Shown here: piece by piece, positions 1-7,693 of the stretch
How positions within the stretch are numbered: the first letter of the stretch is position 1
Layout of the letters: every line of letters begins with the position of its first letter
Program-made: the position numbers and the translations under genes
Notes under the pieces: model-generated
What the model saw: the letters and a program-made list of their open reading frames with translations, nothing else
What the model was told of the DNA's origin: nothing
Databases searched by the model: none
Assembly: GCA_945885485.1 (NCBI GenBank)
Contig: CAMCYT010000073.1
Span: 1-11,085 of the forward strand
Reading direction: 5' to 3'
Source of the DNA: Prosthecobacter debontii
Lineage (GTDB): Bacteria; Verrucomicrobiota; Verrucomicrobiia; Verrucomicrobiales; Akkermansiaceae
DNA length: 11,085 nucleotides

Positions 1-2233
1 CGGTGCGAACGCGTTCGCGAATCCCATCAACGGGATGCTTGAGCGCTTCTAACAAAGCAGAAATCGGCTGACCGTGGATGGCAACGGGCTTTTGCAAAGG
101 GCGATCCTTGAAAATCATGCGGTAGATGCGTCCATGTTTCTTGTCGCGCTTGGGATCGCGGATGTTGTGTTGCATGTGACCGATGATGACGTTATGCCAA
201 TCAGCAACGTAGAGCGCGCCGTCAGCCCCGAACTCGGCATCAGAGGGGCGGAAGTTTTTATCATCGCTACGCAGAAAATCGGGGGTAGGTTCACCCCAAA
301 CTTCGCCCTGTTTAAAAGTTGTATCCTCAGACGTGTGGCCGTCGCGTTTGAGATCATAACGCTTGATGCCGAGGTAGCCGATCGTATTGCAGATCAGGAA
401 ATTCTGCTGGATATCTTCGGGAAAATTCGAGCTGGAAACAATTACACTCGCCGGCACTGGACGAACTTCCTTCTTGAGAAGAGGAAACATTTTGAAACCG
501 TTTCCGTCGGGTCGCACTTGGAAGGCATTACCACCCGTACCATCGGTGGCGAAGAGATAACCCCATCGGTCGAAGCTCGTACCGTGTGGGTTCGGGTTGT
601 TTGCGGCGATGAACTGGATGGTATGGCGGCGCGGGCAAAAACGATACATGCCGGATGCGGTCGAAGCCAACGACGGTCCCCACGGATGCTCGTAGTTGTG
701 TTGAAGGAAAATGCCGCTCTGCCAGTATAGCCCGCCGTCCGGGCCAGTAGTGAAATTGTTCGCCGCATGATGAGTGTCTGCCGATCCCGTAGCTTGCAAC
801 AGCACGATACGGACATCCGCCTTGTCATCACCGTCGGTGTCTTTAAGGAAAAGGATATCGGGCTGCGAAACCACGATCACACCACCGCCCCAGAAAGCGA
901 AGCCGAGCGGGTTGTGCACCTTAGCGAACTCAATCGCCTTATCCGCAACACCGTCGCGGTTTTCGTCGGGCAGAATCAACAGGCTGTCGGTCATTTCCTT
1001 GAGCGGCTCCCATTTTGGATAGGTGCTCCAGCAAGCGGCCCAGAGTCGACCTTTCGTGTCCACCTGCATCTGCACCGGATTGGCGAGTGCGGGAAACTTC
1101 GATTCATCGGCGAAAAGATTCACCGCAAACCCTTCCGGGACGTTGATTTTTTTGAGGCTCTCCTCGGCACTGAGGTATTCCGAGCTGCCTTCCTTTTCTG
1201 CGATCGAACTCTTGCTGCCTCCGCCAACGTTAGAAATAACTTCGATCGGTTTCGGAACATTTGAGTCGTCCACCTTGTATTTTTTTCCCAGCGCGAGCGC
1301 GTGAATATTCGCGTCGCGATTGGCGGTCATCACGTCGAGCATGGTCATTTCGTGGAGAAGCGTGTCAGCATTGGTCTGCTTATTGACGAAACTTAATCCG
1401 GCGCGACTACCCCACATGTCGTTTTCATCCGTCGCACGGAAGCGATTGTGCCAATGCCAGTTTTTGTCGATTACCGCCTGACGCAGTGGCTCTAGTTTTG
1501 TTGAAGAGGAAACGATTTTTCCTGTTAGAGCTGTGGCGATTACTTCGCCAATCTTGCGATTTCCATCCGGCAGCAGGTGCACACCGTTGAGAGTGAGAGG
1601 ATTTTTCGCTTTCGCGTAGAGTTCTTTTGAGGGATTAAAAAGATCGACGAACGCGACGCCCTTTTCCGTAGCGACCTGTTTGATTGCCTCTGTATAAAAG
1701 GCGAGATTCGCGTTGTTCACCGTGCCATCGGGTAAGAGCGGATCTTTCAGGTCCTCATGGGCGATAGGAGAAAAAAGCACGATGCGCGGGGCCGATTCGC
1801 CATTGTATTTCGCGGCTTGGTAATTCTCGACCATCTTTACAAGGTCGCCTTTAAACTGCGGGAGTTTTGCATGTCCACCGAACGATTCGTTATAACCGAA
1901 GAACACGAAAATCACATCCGCCTTGCAAGTAGCCAAGTAATCCTCCGGTTTAGGCACCCCATTACTGCGCGGACGGGAGGTCACGGTATCACCGGAAACA
2001 GCGAGAGTGCGGAACGACAGGTTTTGGCCAGCCATCTTGCTTTGGATGACAGTTTCAACCCAGCCGTCATGCTGCATGCGATCCGCGAGGGCGTTGCCTA
2101 CGATGCCGATAGTATCGCCTTTCTGGAGTGGGAGTTGGGCGAAAACGGTCGACGTAAGAGCGAGGCCTAGGCCGATGGCGAAGTGCCTGATAGATGGTGT
2201 GTGGTGGAGGTATTTTGGGAACATGGATTCCAT
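1..2233 (-). CDS. Secreted SGNH-like / PVC membrane-bound dehydrogenase fusion, C-terminus outside window
   Basis: About 744 codons are open from the ATG at 2233 to the window edge. An alternative in-frame ATG lies at 2224; neither has a clear ribosome binding site. Residues 1-32 look like a signal peptide (hydrophobic core, cleavage after VFA), so the product should be exported. Residues about 38-240 form an SGNH/GDSL-hydrolase-like domain: GNALADR at block I, GYNES at block III, NGVHL at block V. Residues about 360-730 match the PVC-specific dehydrogenase/beta-propeller domain (TIGR02604), with the hallmark [17 protein letters not shown] and a following GRIYRM. Family members usually continue into HEAT-like repeats and a CxxCH cytochrome c motif, which would lie beyond base 1. 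The substrate is unknown; a role in degrading complex carbohydrates is often assumed for the family. Family assignment is secure, activity is not. Confidence 0.88.
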   Translation of the reverse strand, partial: MESMFPKYLHHTPSIRHFAIGLGLALTSTVFAQLPLQKGDTIGIVGNALADRMQHDGWVETVIQSKMAGQNLSFRTLAVSGDTVTSRPRSNGVPKPEDYLATCKADVIFVFFGYNESFGGHAKLPQFKGDLVKMVENYQAAKYNGESAPRIVLFSPIAHEDLKDPLLPDGTVNNANLAFYTEAIKQVATEKGVAFVDLFNPSKELYAKAKNPLTLNGVHLLPDGNRKIGEVIATALTGKIVSSSTKLEPLRQAVIDKNWHWHNRFRATDENDMWGSRAGLSFVNKQTNADTLLHEMTMLDVMTANRDANIHALALGKKYKVDDSNVPKPIEVISNVGGGSKSSIAEKEGSSEYLSAEESLKKINVPEGFAVNLFADESKFPALANPVQMQVDTKGRLWAACWSTYPKWEPLKEMTDSLLILPDENRDGVADKAIEFAKVHNPLGFAFWGGGVIVVSQPDILFLKDTDGDDKADVRIVLLQATGSADTHHAANNFTTGPDGGLYWQSGIFLQHNYEHPWGPSLASTASGMYRFCPRRHTIQFIAANNPNPHGTSFDRWGYLFATDGTGGNAFQVRPDGNGFKMFPLLKKEVRPVPASVIVSSSNFPEDIQQNFLICNTIGYLGIKRYDLKRDGHTSEDTTFKQGEVWGEPTPDFLRSDDKNFRPSDAEFGADGALYVADWHNVIIGHMQHNIRDPKRDKKHGRIYRMIFKDRPLQKPVAIHGQPISALLEALKHPVDGIRERVRT

Positions 2234-2320
2234 AGAACGAAGATTGTCGTCATATTATTACATACTCAAAGGAAATATTCCAGTTTCTAGCCATTTCCCA
2301 TAAGGGACTTGGAAAGGAAA
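2234..2320. repeat. AAAGGAAAT direct repeat with intervening ATTTCC
   Basis: The 87 bases between the miaB stop and the dehydrogenase start contain AAAGGAAAT at 2268-2276 and again at 2313-2321, the second copy running one base into the miaB stop codon. ATTTCC lies between them at 2293-2298. The central element can pair with either flank, giving two mutually exclusive 6-bp stems. A small TCCC-ATAA-GGGA hairpin also lies at 2296-2307. No U-tract follows, so I do not call a terminator. A regulatory role is only a possibility. Confidence 0.3.
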
Positions 2321-3703
2321 TCAAACACCCACCAAAACCGGCACGCCATAAGTCGTAAACCCGGTCGATTCCTTGATCTCGATATCCAAGATCTCACCAG
2401 TCAAACGCTCCACATCGCCTTCGAAGATGACGATTTTGTTCTGAGGAGTCCGGCCAGATAGCGTGCCGGTATTATATTTCGAAGGACCTTCGCAAAGCAC
2501 GGTTTGCACGGTGCCTACAATCGCCGCGTGTTTTTCCATCGCTAAACGATTGACCACATCAAGTAGCCGTTGGTTGCGCTCTTCTTTCACGGTTTCAGGA
2601 ACCTGATCTTCCATCTCCGCAGCTGGTGTGTCTTTGCGCTTCGAGTAACGGAACACAAATGCATTATCGAATTTGAGTCGTTCGACCGTATCAATGGTAG
2701 CTTGGAAATCTTCTTCCGTCTCACCCGGGAAACCCACGATAATATCTGTCGTGATCGCAAGATCCGGTCTTGCCGTTTTCATCTTCTCGCAGATCTCGAT
2801 GAACTTTTCGGCTTTATAAGGACGACGCATCGCTTTCAAAATCCGATCCGATCCACTCTGCATCGGGAAATGGATGTGCGACATGAGTTTTGGCAAATAC
2901 GTAAATGCAGCTACCAGATCGTCACGATATCCAATCGGGTGTGGCGAGATAAAACGAATCCGCTCAATGCCATCAATTTCATGCACGGCTTCTAACAACT
3001 GCACAAATGGCGATTTTCCGTCCACTTTCGAAAATTCTGTGCGGCCGTAAAGATTCACAATCTGCCCGAGCAGAGTGACTTCTTTCACTCCTTGCCGCGC
3101 GAGAAACTCAACCTCTTTCACGATGTCAGTAATTGGCCGACCCCGCTCTTTTCCGCGAGTATCAGGAACAATGCAGAACGAACAACGCATATTGCAGCCC
3201 TGCATGATGGAAACAAAAGCCGATGCATTACGCGCCTTCGGCAGGTGATCGCGGATCGTGTTTTGAGAATCGGTTTCCTCCGCTATGTCGCACACGGAAG
3301 TCCCGCTCAATGCAAGCGCCGGATCGTCCATCCGCGCTTCCAAGCGCTGTTTCAAAATCTCATTCACATATTCAAATACCTTGTGATATTTCTGCGTGCC
3401 CACCACCACATCGAGATGCGGGATACGGTCGAAAAGTTCCTGTCCACGCGATTGGGCCATGCAACCCATGAAACCATAAACCACATGCGAGCGCTCCCGC
3501 CGCTGCGCGCCCATGATGCCCATTTTTCCTAACGCCTTCTGCTCCGCCTGATCCCTAACAGAACAGGTGTTGATCAAGATCGCATCCGCATCCTTCTCGG
3601 TTGGCGTGAGCGTATAACCGCCCTCAGTGAACATCCGCGCCACCTGCTCGGTATCGCGCTCATTCATCTGACAACCGTAGGTCTTTAGGTAAACTTTGGG
3701 CAT
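2321..3703 (-). CDS. miaB: tRNA-2-methylthio-N6-dimethylallyladenosine synthase MiaB
   Basis: This 460-residue radical-SAM methylthiotransferase converts i6A37 to ms2i6A37 in tRNAs that read codons starting with U, using two [4Fe-4S] clusters. The N-terminal UPF0004 domain carries three cluster cysteines, C11 (KTYGCQMNERD), C47 (INTCSVRDQAE) and C81 (GFMGCMAQSRG). The radical-SAM CxxxCxxC is C170/C174/C177 in MQGCNMRCSFCIVPDTRGKE. A TRAM-like RNA-binding domain fills roughly the last 65 residues. Length and motif order are normal for MiaB. The NMRCSFCIVP signature and N-terminal sequence favour MiaB over the related RimO or MtaB. The ATG at 3703 is preceded directly by a purine run (AAGAAGAG), too close to be an ideal ribosome binding site. 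It lies 15 bases after the upstream 166-residue gene, so the two are probably cotranscribed. Confidence 0.96.
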   Translation of the reverse strand: MPKVYLKTYGCQMNERDTEQVARMFTEGGYTLTPTEKDADAILINTCSVRDQAEQKALGKMGIMGAQRRERSHVVYGFMGCMAQSRGQELFDRIPHLDVVVGTQKYHKVFEYVNEILKQRLEARMDDPALALSGTSVCDIAEETDSQNTIRDHLPKARNASAFVSIMQGCNMRCSFCIVPDTRGKERGRPITDIVKEVEFLARQGVKEVTLLGQIVNLYGRTEFSKVDGKSPFVQLLEAVHEIDGIERIRFISPHPIGYRDDLVAAFTYLPKLMSHIHFPMQSGSDRILKAMRRPYKAEKFIEICEKMKTARPDLAITTDIIVGFPGETEEDFQATIDTVERLKFDNAFVFRYSKRKDTPAAEMEDQVPETVKEERNQRLLDVVNRLAMEKHAAIVGTVQTVLCEGPSKYNTGTLSGRTPQNKIVIFEGDVERLTGEILDIEIKESTGFTTYGVPVLVGV

Positions 3704-3718
3704 CTCTTCTTAAAAACG

Positions 3719-4219
3719 TTACGCCAATTTCAAGCGCTCGTCGGAAGTCAGCTTCTCGGTCAGCGCCGCATAACCACCCGCTACCTGCATATTGAAGAAC
3801 AACAGATACAGAGTGAAAATTTTCGGATCAAAAATATCGACCAGCTTCTCGACCGTCTCATCGAGCTTTTTCGGATCCAGCTCTTTTGGCAACGCACCGG
3901 AAACCGATCCCTTGCCATCATGCTCAATCCCCAAGCCATCGCAAAACATTCCCAGCATCTTCTGTTGCGCCGCCATCAAATACGCCTGCATCAGTTGATC
4001 ACCGATTGGATCACACCCGCGGAGTTGTAGCGTTTTCTGAACCCATGCGTATTGCTCAGCCAGCGATTTCTTCTGCACAAACACTGGGCGCAACTTGCGA
4101 TCCGATGCCAGTGCCGCGATCACAGACTTGTAGACTTCTTTGTCATTAGCGCGGAACCAATCGAGCATTTCAGCAACAACGGCGGGATCAATAGTGGTAA
4201 AAATTTCGTGGGATTTCAC
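3719..4219 (-). CDS. Conserved-looking hypothetical protein, 166 aa, upstream of miaB
   Basis: I do not recognise a family. The product is soluble-looking, has no signal peptide and is rich in predicted helix. Residues 10-65 are charged helices (DPAVVAEMLDWFRANDKEVY). Residues 72-100 contain Met/Gln-rich helix (QLMQAYLMAAQQKMLGMFCD). Residues 110-130 are a lysine/glutamate-rich linker, and a more hydrophobic helix follows at 130-150 (FDPKIFTLYLLFFNMQ), too polar around it to call a membrane segment. The start is GTG at 4219, with no clear ribosome binding site; ATG at residue 18 is the main alternative. The gene is probably real: it has an intact frame, ends 15 bases before miaB on the same strand, and faces a non-coding divergent region. 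Function is unknown; linkage to miaB alone does not assign it to tRNA modification. Confidence 0.75.
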   Translation of the reverse strand: MKSHEIFTTIDPAVVAEMLDWFRANDKEVYKSVIAALASDRKLRPVFVQKKSLAEQYAWVQKTLQLRGCDPIGDQLMQAYLMAAQQKMLGMFCDGLGIEHDGKGSVSGALPKELDPKKLDETVEKLVDIFDPKIFTLYLLFFNMQVAGGYAALTEKLTSDERLKLA

Positions 4220-4308
4220 AGGTAGAAAAGTTGAATAGGCGGGAAGTCAAATCCCTACACCGCAAGTTGGCAACCATATCTTCCGTAGTCTCGGAGCTAA
4301 TTGATTGA

Positions 4309-4322
4309 AAAGAGTTCTCTTT
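4309..4322. promoter_or_regulatory. AAAGAG-TT-CTCTTT inverted repeat in divergent intergenic region
   Basis: Two 6-base arms flank a 2-base centre in the 154 bases between the divergent 166-residue gene and the amidase, 51 bases upstream of the amidase ATG. A wider imperfect pairing (ATTGAAAAGAG with CTCTTCAATT, ending at 4334) overlaps it. The 2-base spacer is too short for an RNA hairpin loop, so a protein-binding site or chance is more likely than a terminator. Confidence 0.25.
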
Positions 4323-4332
4323 CCCTCTTCAA

Positions 4333-4361
4333 TTGGAGTTTAAAATTTATCGTTTAAAGTT
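4333..4361 (+). promoter_or_regulatory. TTGGAGTTTAAA element upstream of amidase, copy 1
   Basis: TTGGAGTTTAAA at 4333-4344 is followed by a second TTTAAA at 4353-4358, within an AT-rich stretch ending 13 bases before the amidase ATG. The same 12-mer, also followed by a second TTTAAA, lies at a similar distance from the next gene (5734-5752). This suggests a shared promoter or regulator site. A standard -35/-10 pair cannot be placed cleanly. Confidence 0.35.
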
Positions 4362-4373
4362 TACCTCTCTCGT

Positions 4374-5645
4374 ATGCGCAACCCCGCCCCTATCATCGCC
4401 ACCCTTTTCCTAGCTGCGCTCACGCTTTTCCTCATCCTGCGCCAGCCACCGAAACGGGTCGTGCCTCCATTAGAAAAGCCACCCCTACCCTCGGTATTCT
4501 CCGTCCTCGGTGGAATTCCTGATTGGACCCAACTCAACGCATTTCAACACACGATTACCCGCGCCGATTTCGAAACCCACCTCCGCGACATCTTTACCAC
4601 CGACGCCACTTGGCAAGAATTCATCACCATCCAAGACGATTCGGCTGAAATTCTTACCTCCAGCGATCTGAACGAAGCGCCTTTCATCCTCCATTTCGCC
4701 CAACCCGAGAAAACCCTCCCCACACCACGTCACTGGCAGACCAGCGCAAACCTCCCTGCCAGACCAGCCGGAAAGCCCCTCACCAATCTCCACATCGCCA
4801 TCGACCCTGGCCACATCGGCGGCGAATGGGCGAAAATCGAGGGTCGCTGGTTCCAGATCGGCGACACAAAACCGGTCACCGAAGGCGATATGACCCTCCT
4901 CGTCGCCAAAATCCTCAAACCACAGCTCGAAGAAATGGGCGCCAAAGTCTCCCTCATCCGAACCACCCCCGAGCCCATCACACCCTTCCGTCCCGAGAAC
5001 CTCGTCGAACTCGCCGCTAACGACGACTCCCTCACTGATGCCGTATCCATCCGCTTGTTCACCGAAAAACTCTTCTACCGAACTGCGGAAATTCGCGCTC
5101 GCGCGGAACTCGTCAACCAAACCATCAAACCCGATCTCGTGCTCTGCCTGCATTTCAATGCCGATGCTTGGGGTGATCCTGCAAATCCAACGCTCGTCCC
5201 AAACAACCACTTCCACGTATTACTTAATGGAGGCTACACGTCGGAAGAAATCCGACTCCCTGACCAACGTTTTGAAATGTTAAAAAAACTGCTTCAACGC
5301 ACTCATGAAGAAGAACTTATTGTGGGCAAAACCGTTGCAGAAACCTTTGCGGAAATCTCCGGATTACCGCCTTTCATTTATCATTCGGCTGGAACCAATT
5401 TTCGAGCTATCCCCGACAGCCCTTACCTCTACGCTCGCAACCTTTTGGCGAATCGCCTCTATGACTGCCCCGTCATTTTCATGGAACCCTACGTCATGAA
5501 TTCCGTCCCCGACTACAACCGGATCCAAGCAGGCGACTACCTCGGCCTGCGTAAAATCGACGAGAAATTCCTCCCCTCCATTTTTCAAGAATACGCCAAC
5601 GCCCTCGCTCAAGGACTTTCTCAACATTACGGAAATCAACCTTGA
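4374..5645 (+). CDS. Membrane-anchored N-acetylmuramoyl-L-alanine amidase (Amidase_3-like)
   Basis: This 423-residue protein should cleave the amide bond between N-acetylmuramic acid and the L-alanine of the peptide stem in peptidoglycan. Residues 5-23 form one hydrophobic segment with no obvious cleavage site, so a signal anchor in the inner membrane is likely. A domain of unknown type follows (about 45-130). The catalytic domain starts at about 138: zinc ligand H147 in IAIDPGHIGGEW, likely ligand E170 in VTEGDMTL, ligand H260 in LCLHFNADAW, and catalytic glutamate E371 in VIFMEPYVMN. That order of H, E, H, E is the Amidase_3 signature. The spacing H260-E371 (111 residues) seems longer than in compact family members, so residues about 275-360 may be an extra regulatory segment. 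The ATG at 4374 lacks a Shine-Dalgarno sequence but is placed just before the membrane segment. Confidence 0.82.
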   Translation: MRNPAPIIATLFLAALTLFLILRQPPKRVVPPLEKPPLPSVFSVLGGIPDWTQLNAFQHTITRADFETHLRDIFTTDATWQEFITIQDDSAEILTSSDLNEAPFILHFAQPEKTLPTPRHWQTSANLPARPAGKPLTNLHIAIDPGHIGGEWAKIEGRWFQIGDTKPVTEGDMTLLVAKILKPQLEEMGAKVSLIRTTPEPITPFRPENLVELAANDDSLTDAVSIRLFTEKLFYRTAEIRARAELVNQTIKPDLVLCLHFNADAWGDPANPTLVPNNHFHVLLNGGYTSEEIRLPDQRFEMLKKLLQRTHEEELIVGKTVAETFAEISGLPPFIYHSAGTNFRAIPDSPYLYARNLLANRLYDCPVIFMEPYVMNSVPDYNRIQAGDYLGLRKIDEKFLPSIFQEYANALAQGLSQHYGNQP

Positions 5646-5682
5646 AAGCAGAGCGTGCATCCGGCGTCTCGCTAGATTCTTA

Positions 5683-5733
5683 CCTGTCTCCCCATCCCTC
5701 ACTCTCCCACTCTTCTCCCCCCATTCTTCTTCC
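5683..5733 (+). other. Polypyrimidine tract between amidase and DUF2238 gene
   Basis: Of 51 bases only 5 are purines (5686, 5694, 5701, 5709, 5723). The tract lies in the 122-base gap and ends exactly where the second TTGGAGTTTAAA element begins. It does not encode a recognisable protein and does not form a hairpin. A shorter pyrimidine run (4317-4330) precedes the first copy of the element. Confidence 0.45.
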
Positions 5734-5752
5734 TTGGAGTTTAAACTTTAAA
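5734..5752 (+). promoter_or_regulatory. TTGGAGTTTAAA element upstream of DUF2238 gene, copy 2
   Basis: The 12-mer at 5734-5745 matches 4333-4344 exactly and is again followed by another TTTAAA (5747-5752). It contains the perfect palindrome AGTTTAAACT (5738-5747). It starts 34 bases before the DUF2238 ATG, against 41 bases at the amidase. It probably marks the promoter region of each gene. Confidence 0.35.
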
Positions 5753-5767
5753 ACTTAGATTTTCCTA

Positions 5768-6382
5768 ATGATAACCCATCCAAACGTCATCCTCCTCATC
5801 CTGATTATGCCCATCTTGGGTTGGTCGGCGTGGGAGCCTTATGATCGACTCACTTGGTGGTTAGAGGTTTGTCCGGTGTTTGCGGGGTTCATCGCTCTTT
5901 TCATCGCTCAAGCGAAAAACTGGAAATTCTCTAACCTCTCCATCGTTTTAATCGGTCTGCACATGATCCTGCTTATCGTTGGAGGTCACTACACCTACGC
6001 CCGTGTGCCAATTGGATATTGTGCAAAGGAGGCCTTTGATCTTTCTCGAAATCACTACGATAGGATCGGGCATATTTTCCAAGGACTCACTCCCGCCATC
6101 CTCATCCGAGAGGTATTCATGAGAAATCGCATCGTCGCCAAGCGCGGCTGGATGAGCGTGTTAACCGTGTCTTTCTGCATGGCGGTCAGCGCGATCTACG
6201 AACTACTAGAATGGGCGGCCGCTCACGTTTCCGCTGAAGCTGCAGAATCCTTTCTCGGAACTCAAGGCGATAACTGGGATACCCAAAATGATATGTTCTG
6301 CGCACTCCTCGGCGCGATGGGCGCAGTTGTCTTGTTGCGTTTCGCCCACAATCGTTCTATGCGGAAACTGACGACTCTATGA
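5768..6382 (+). CDS. DUF2238 (YjdF-like) integral membrane protein
   Basis: This 204-residue protein has about six hydrophobic segments (roughly 6-22, 33-49, 57-73, 103-117, 129-147, 176-192), so it should sit in the inner membrane. Family-defining sequences are present: GGHYTYARVP (72-81), NHYDRIGHIFQG (95-106), YELLEW (144-149) and FLGTQGDNWDTQNDM (162-176). The conserved His, Asp and Glu residues cluster near membrane faces and could form a metal or active site, but the biochemical function of DUF2238 is not established. Length is normal. It follows the amidase by 122 bases on the same strand with its own upstream element, so it may be transcribed separately. Its stop codon overlaps the end of the convergent response-regulator gene by 6 bases (6377-6382). 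Confidence 0.9.
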   Translation: MITHPNVILLILIMPILGWSAWEPYDRLTWWLEVCPVFAGFIALFIAQAKNWKFSNLSIVLIGLHMILLIVGGHYTYARVPIGYCAKEAFDLSRNHYDRIGHIFQGLTPAILIREVFMRNRIVAKRGWMSVLTVSFCMAVSAIYELLEWAAAHVSAEAAESFLGTQGDNWDTQNDMFCALLGAMGAVVLLRFAHNRSMRKLTTL

Positions 6383-7687
6383 TTCCGATGAAAGCCCGGC
6401 TCTTCGGAGCTTCTGCCTAAGCGTCGCACGGTTCATGCGCAACGCGGCTGCAAGGCGGGTTGGGCGTTGGTCAAAACGTTCTAACAAATGCCGTAGCATC
6501 GCGACTTCCATTTGATCCAACAATGCATCATATTGCCATTCGACTTCATCGGTGAGTTCGAGCTGCGAGTCCAACCAACGCGCCACCACTCGATCGAGCT
6601 CACCGGAAACGACTTTACCGCCGGATGTGTGAAGGGCCTGTGAAACATGTGGTGGTAAATGCCCGGGCAAAATAGGTCCGCCATGACTCATCGCTAGCGC
6701 ATGTTCGATCACGTGACGCAGTTCACGCACGTTACCCGGCCATTCGTATGCCTGAAGCGAGCAAAGCGTGGCAGCGGTCATCTCAAATTTAGGCGAAGCA
6801 GAACTCTGCATCCCATAGAAAAAACGGCACAACGCAGGTATATCCTCCGACCTATCACGCAAAGCCGGCATCTCGATGGATAACGCGCTGAACGCATAGA
6901 ACAAATCGGATCTCAACTGTTGTTTCCCCTCGGCTTCTCGCGGATCTATTTGCAGGGTCGCGACCAATCTCGGGAGTTGGATTTTTTCTTGGCCTATCAC
7001 CTCCGCTAAACCTGCCTGTAGCGCAGGATCGAGAGTATCCAATCCCTCCAGCACCAACGTTCCGGTGGGATCGGCCAGAGAAGTTTGCAGTGAATCTAAA
7101 TGATGAATCGTCGCGCATTCAATCATGCGTAGAGAATCATTACTGCGATTGCTGTTTGTGTGAATGATACGCGCCGCCAGCGATTTTCCCGTGCCGCATG
7201 GGCCATGCAACATCACCGGCATATCGCCACTGCAAGCGCGGGCGATTCCTAAAAAGACGCGGTGCATATTCGTCGATGCGCCGATAAGAGAAGTCGTAGC
7301 TGGCTCATTTGGCTCGGCGATTTGGATGCTTTTGGTCACCAACGTGGAAATCACCTCTTCAAAGCGCTGCAAGTCGAGCGGCTTGATCAGGTAATCCGCG
7401 ACACCCAATTTCTGCGACATGATCGTGTGATCCAAGATCGCGTGTGCAGTGATAATCAGGATAGGAATTTTAGAACCGGATTTGCGAATCTTCTCCAAAA
7501 TCTCTAGGCCACTGACATCGGGTAAGCCTATATCTAACACAATCGCCTCAAACTTCTGCGCTTTGATTTTTTCAAGCGCAGCCGCGCCACTCGCCGCCAG
7601 CACCGCCGAATGACCCAAGCGATGGATCGCCAGTGACAACGCTGTCCCCAGTGCGTGCTCATCTTCAATAATCAAAATCGCTGCCAT
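6377..7687 (-). CDS. NtrC-like response regulator with degenerate AAA+ domain lacking GAFTGA
   Basis: This 436-residue cytoplasmic DNA-binding regulator is the likely partner of the kinase encoded 6 bases upstream. The receiver (1-118) is complete: acidic E8/D9, phospho-acceptor D52 in VLDIGLPD, T80 and K102. The central AAA+ domain (about 133-345) keeps Walker A (HGPCGTGKS, 161-169) and the sensor II region (WPGNVRELRHVIEHA). The roughly 30 residues normally bearing the GAFTGA loop are missing between IECATI and GTLVLEG. The Walker B region reads LVLEGL where the family has LFLDEI. A second shortening precedes sensor I, and the second arginine of the FRxDLYYRL segment is replaced (LRSDLFYAFS). 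The C-terminus (about 385-432) is a Fis-type helix-turn-helix ending RMNRATLRQKLRRAGL. It probably binds DNA under phosphorylation control without activating sigma-54 polymerase. Confidence 0.9.
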   Translation of the reverse strand: MAAILIIEDEHALGTALSLAIHRLGHSAVLAASGAAALEKIKAQKFEAIVLDIGLPDVSGLEILEKIRKSGSKIPILIITAHAILDHTIMSQKLGVADYLIKPLDLQRFEEVISTLVTKSIQIAEPNEPATTSLIGASTNMHRVFLGIARACSGDMPVMLHGPCGTGKSLAARIIHTNSNRSNDSLRMIECATIHHLDSLQTSLADPTGTLVLEGLDTLDPALQAGLAEVIGQEKIQLPRLVATLQIDPREAEGKQQLRSDLFYAFSALSIEMPALRDRSEDIPALCRFFYGMQSSASPKFEMTAATLCSLQAYEWPGNVRELRHVIEHALAMSHGGPILPGHLPPHVSQALHTSGGKVVSGELDRVVARWLDSQLELTDEVEWQYDALLDQMEVAMLRHLLERFDQRPTRLAAALRMNRATLRQKLRRAGLSSES

Positions 7688-7693
7688 AAATCT

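Noticed and set aside
74..730. 218-codon plus-strand open frame at the left edge
   Set aside because: The minus strand here encodes the conserved PVC dehydrogenase domain without interruption; the plus-strand frame is its antisense shadow.
767..2303. Several plus-strand frames of 80-165 codons
   Set aside because: All lie opposite the SGNH/dehydrogenase fusion, and their translations show no domain.
2294..2315. Rho-independent terminator after miaB
   Set aside because: The available stems are 4-6 bp, A/T-rich and not followed by a U-tract.
4485..5216. Long open frame (243 codons) on the minus strand within the amidase gene
   Set aside because: It lies wholly opposite a gene with intact catalytic motifs. 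Its translation is Gly/Glu/Asp/Phe-rich with no recognisable domain, as expected for a shadow of a C-rich coding strand.
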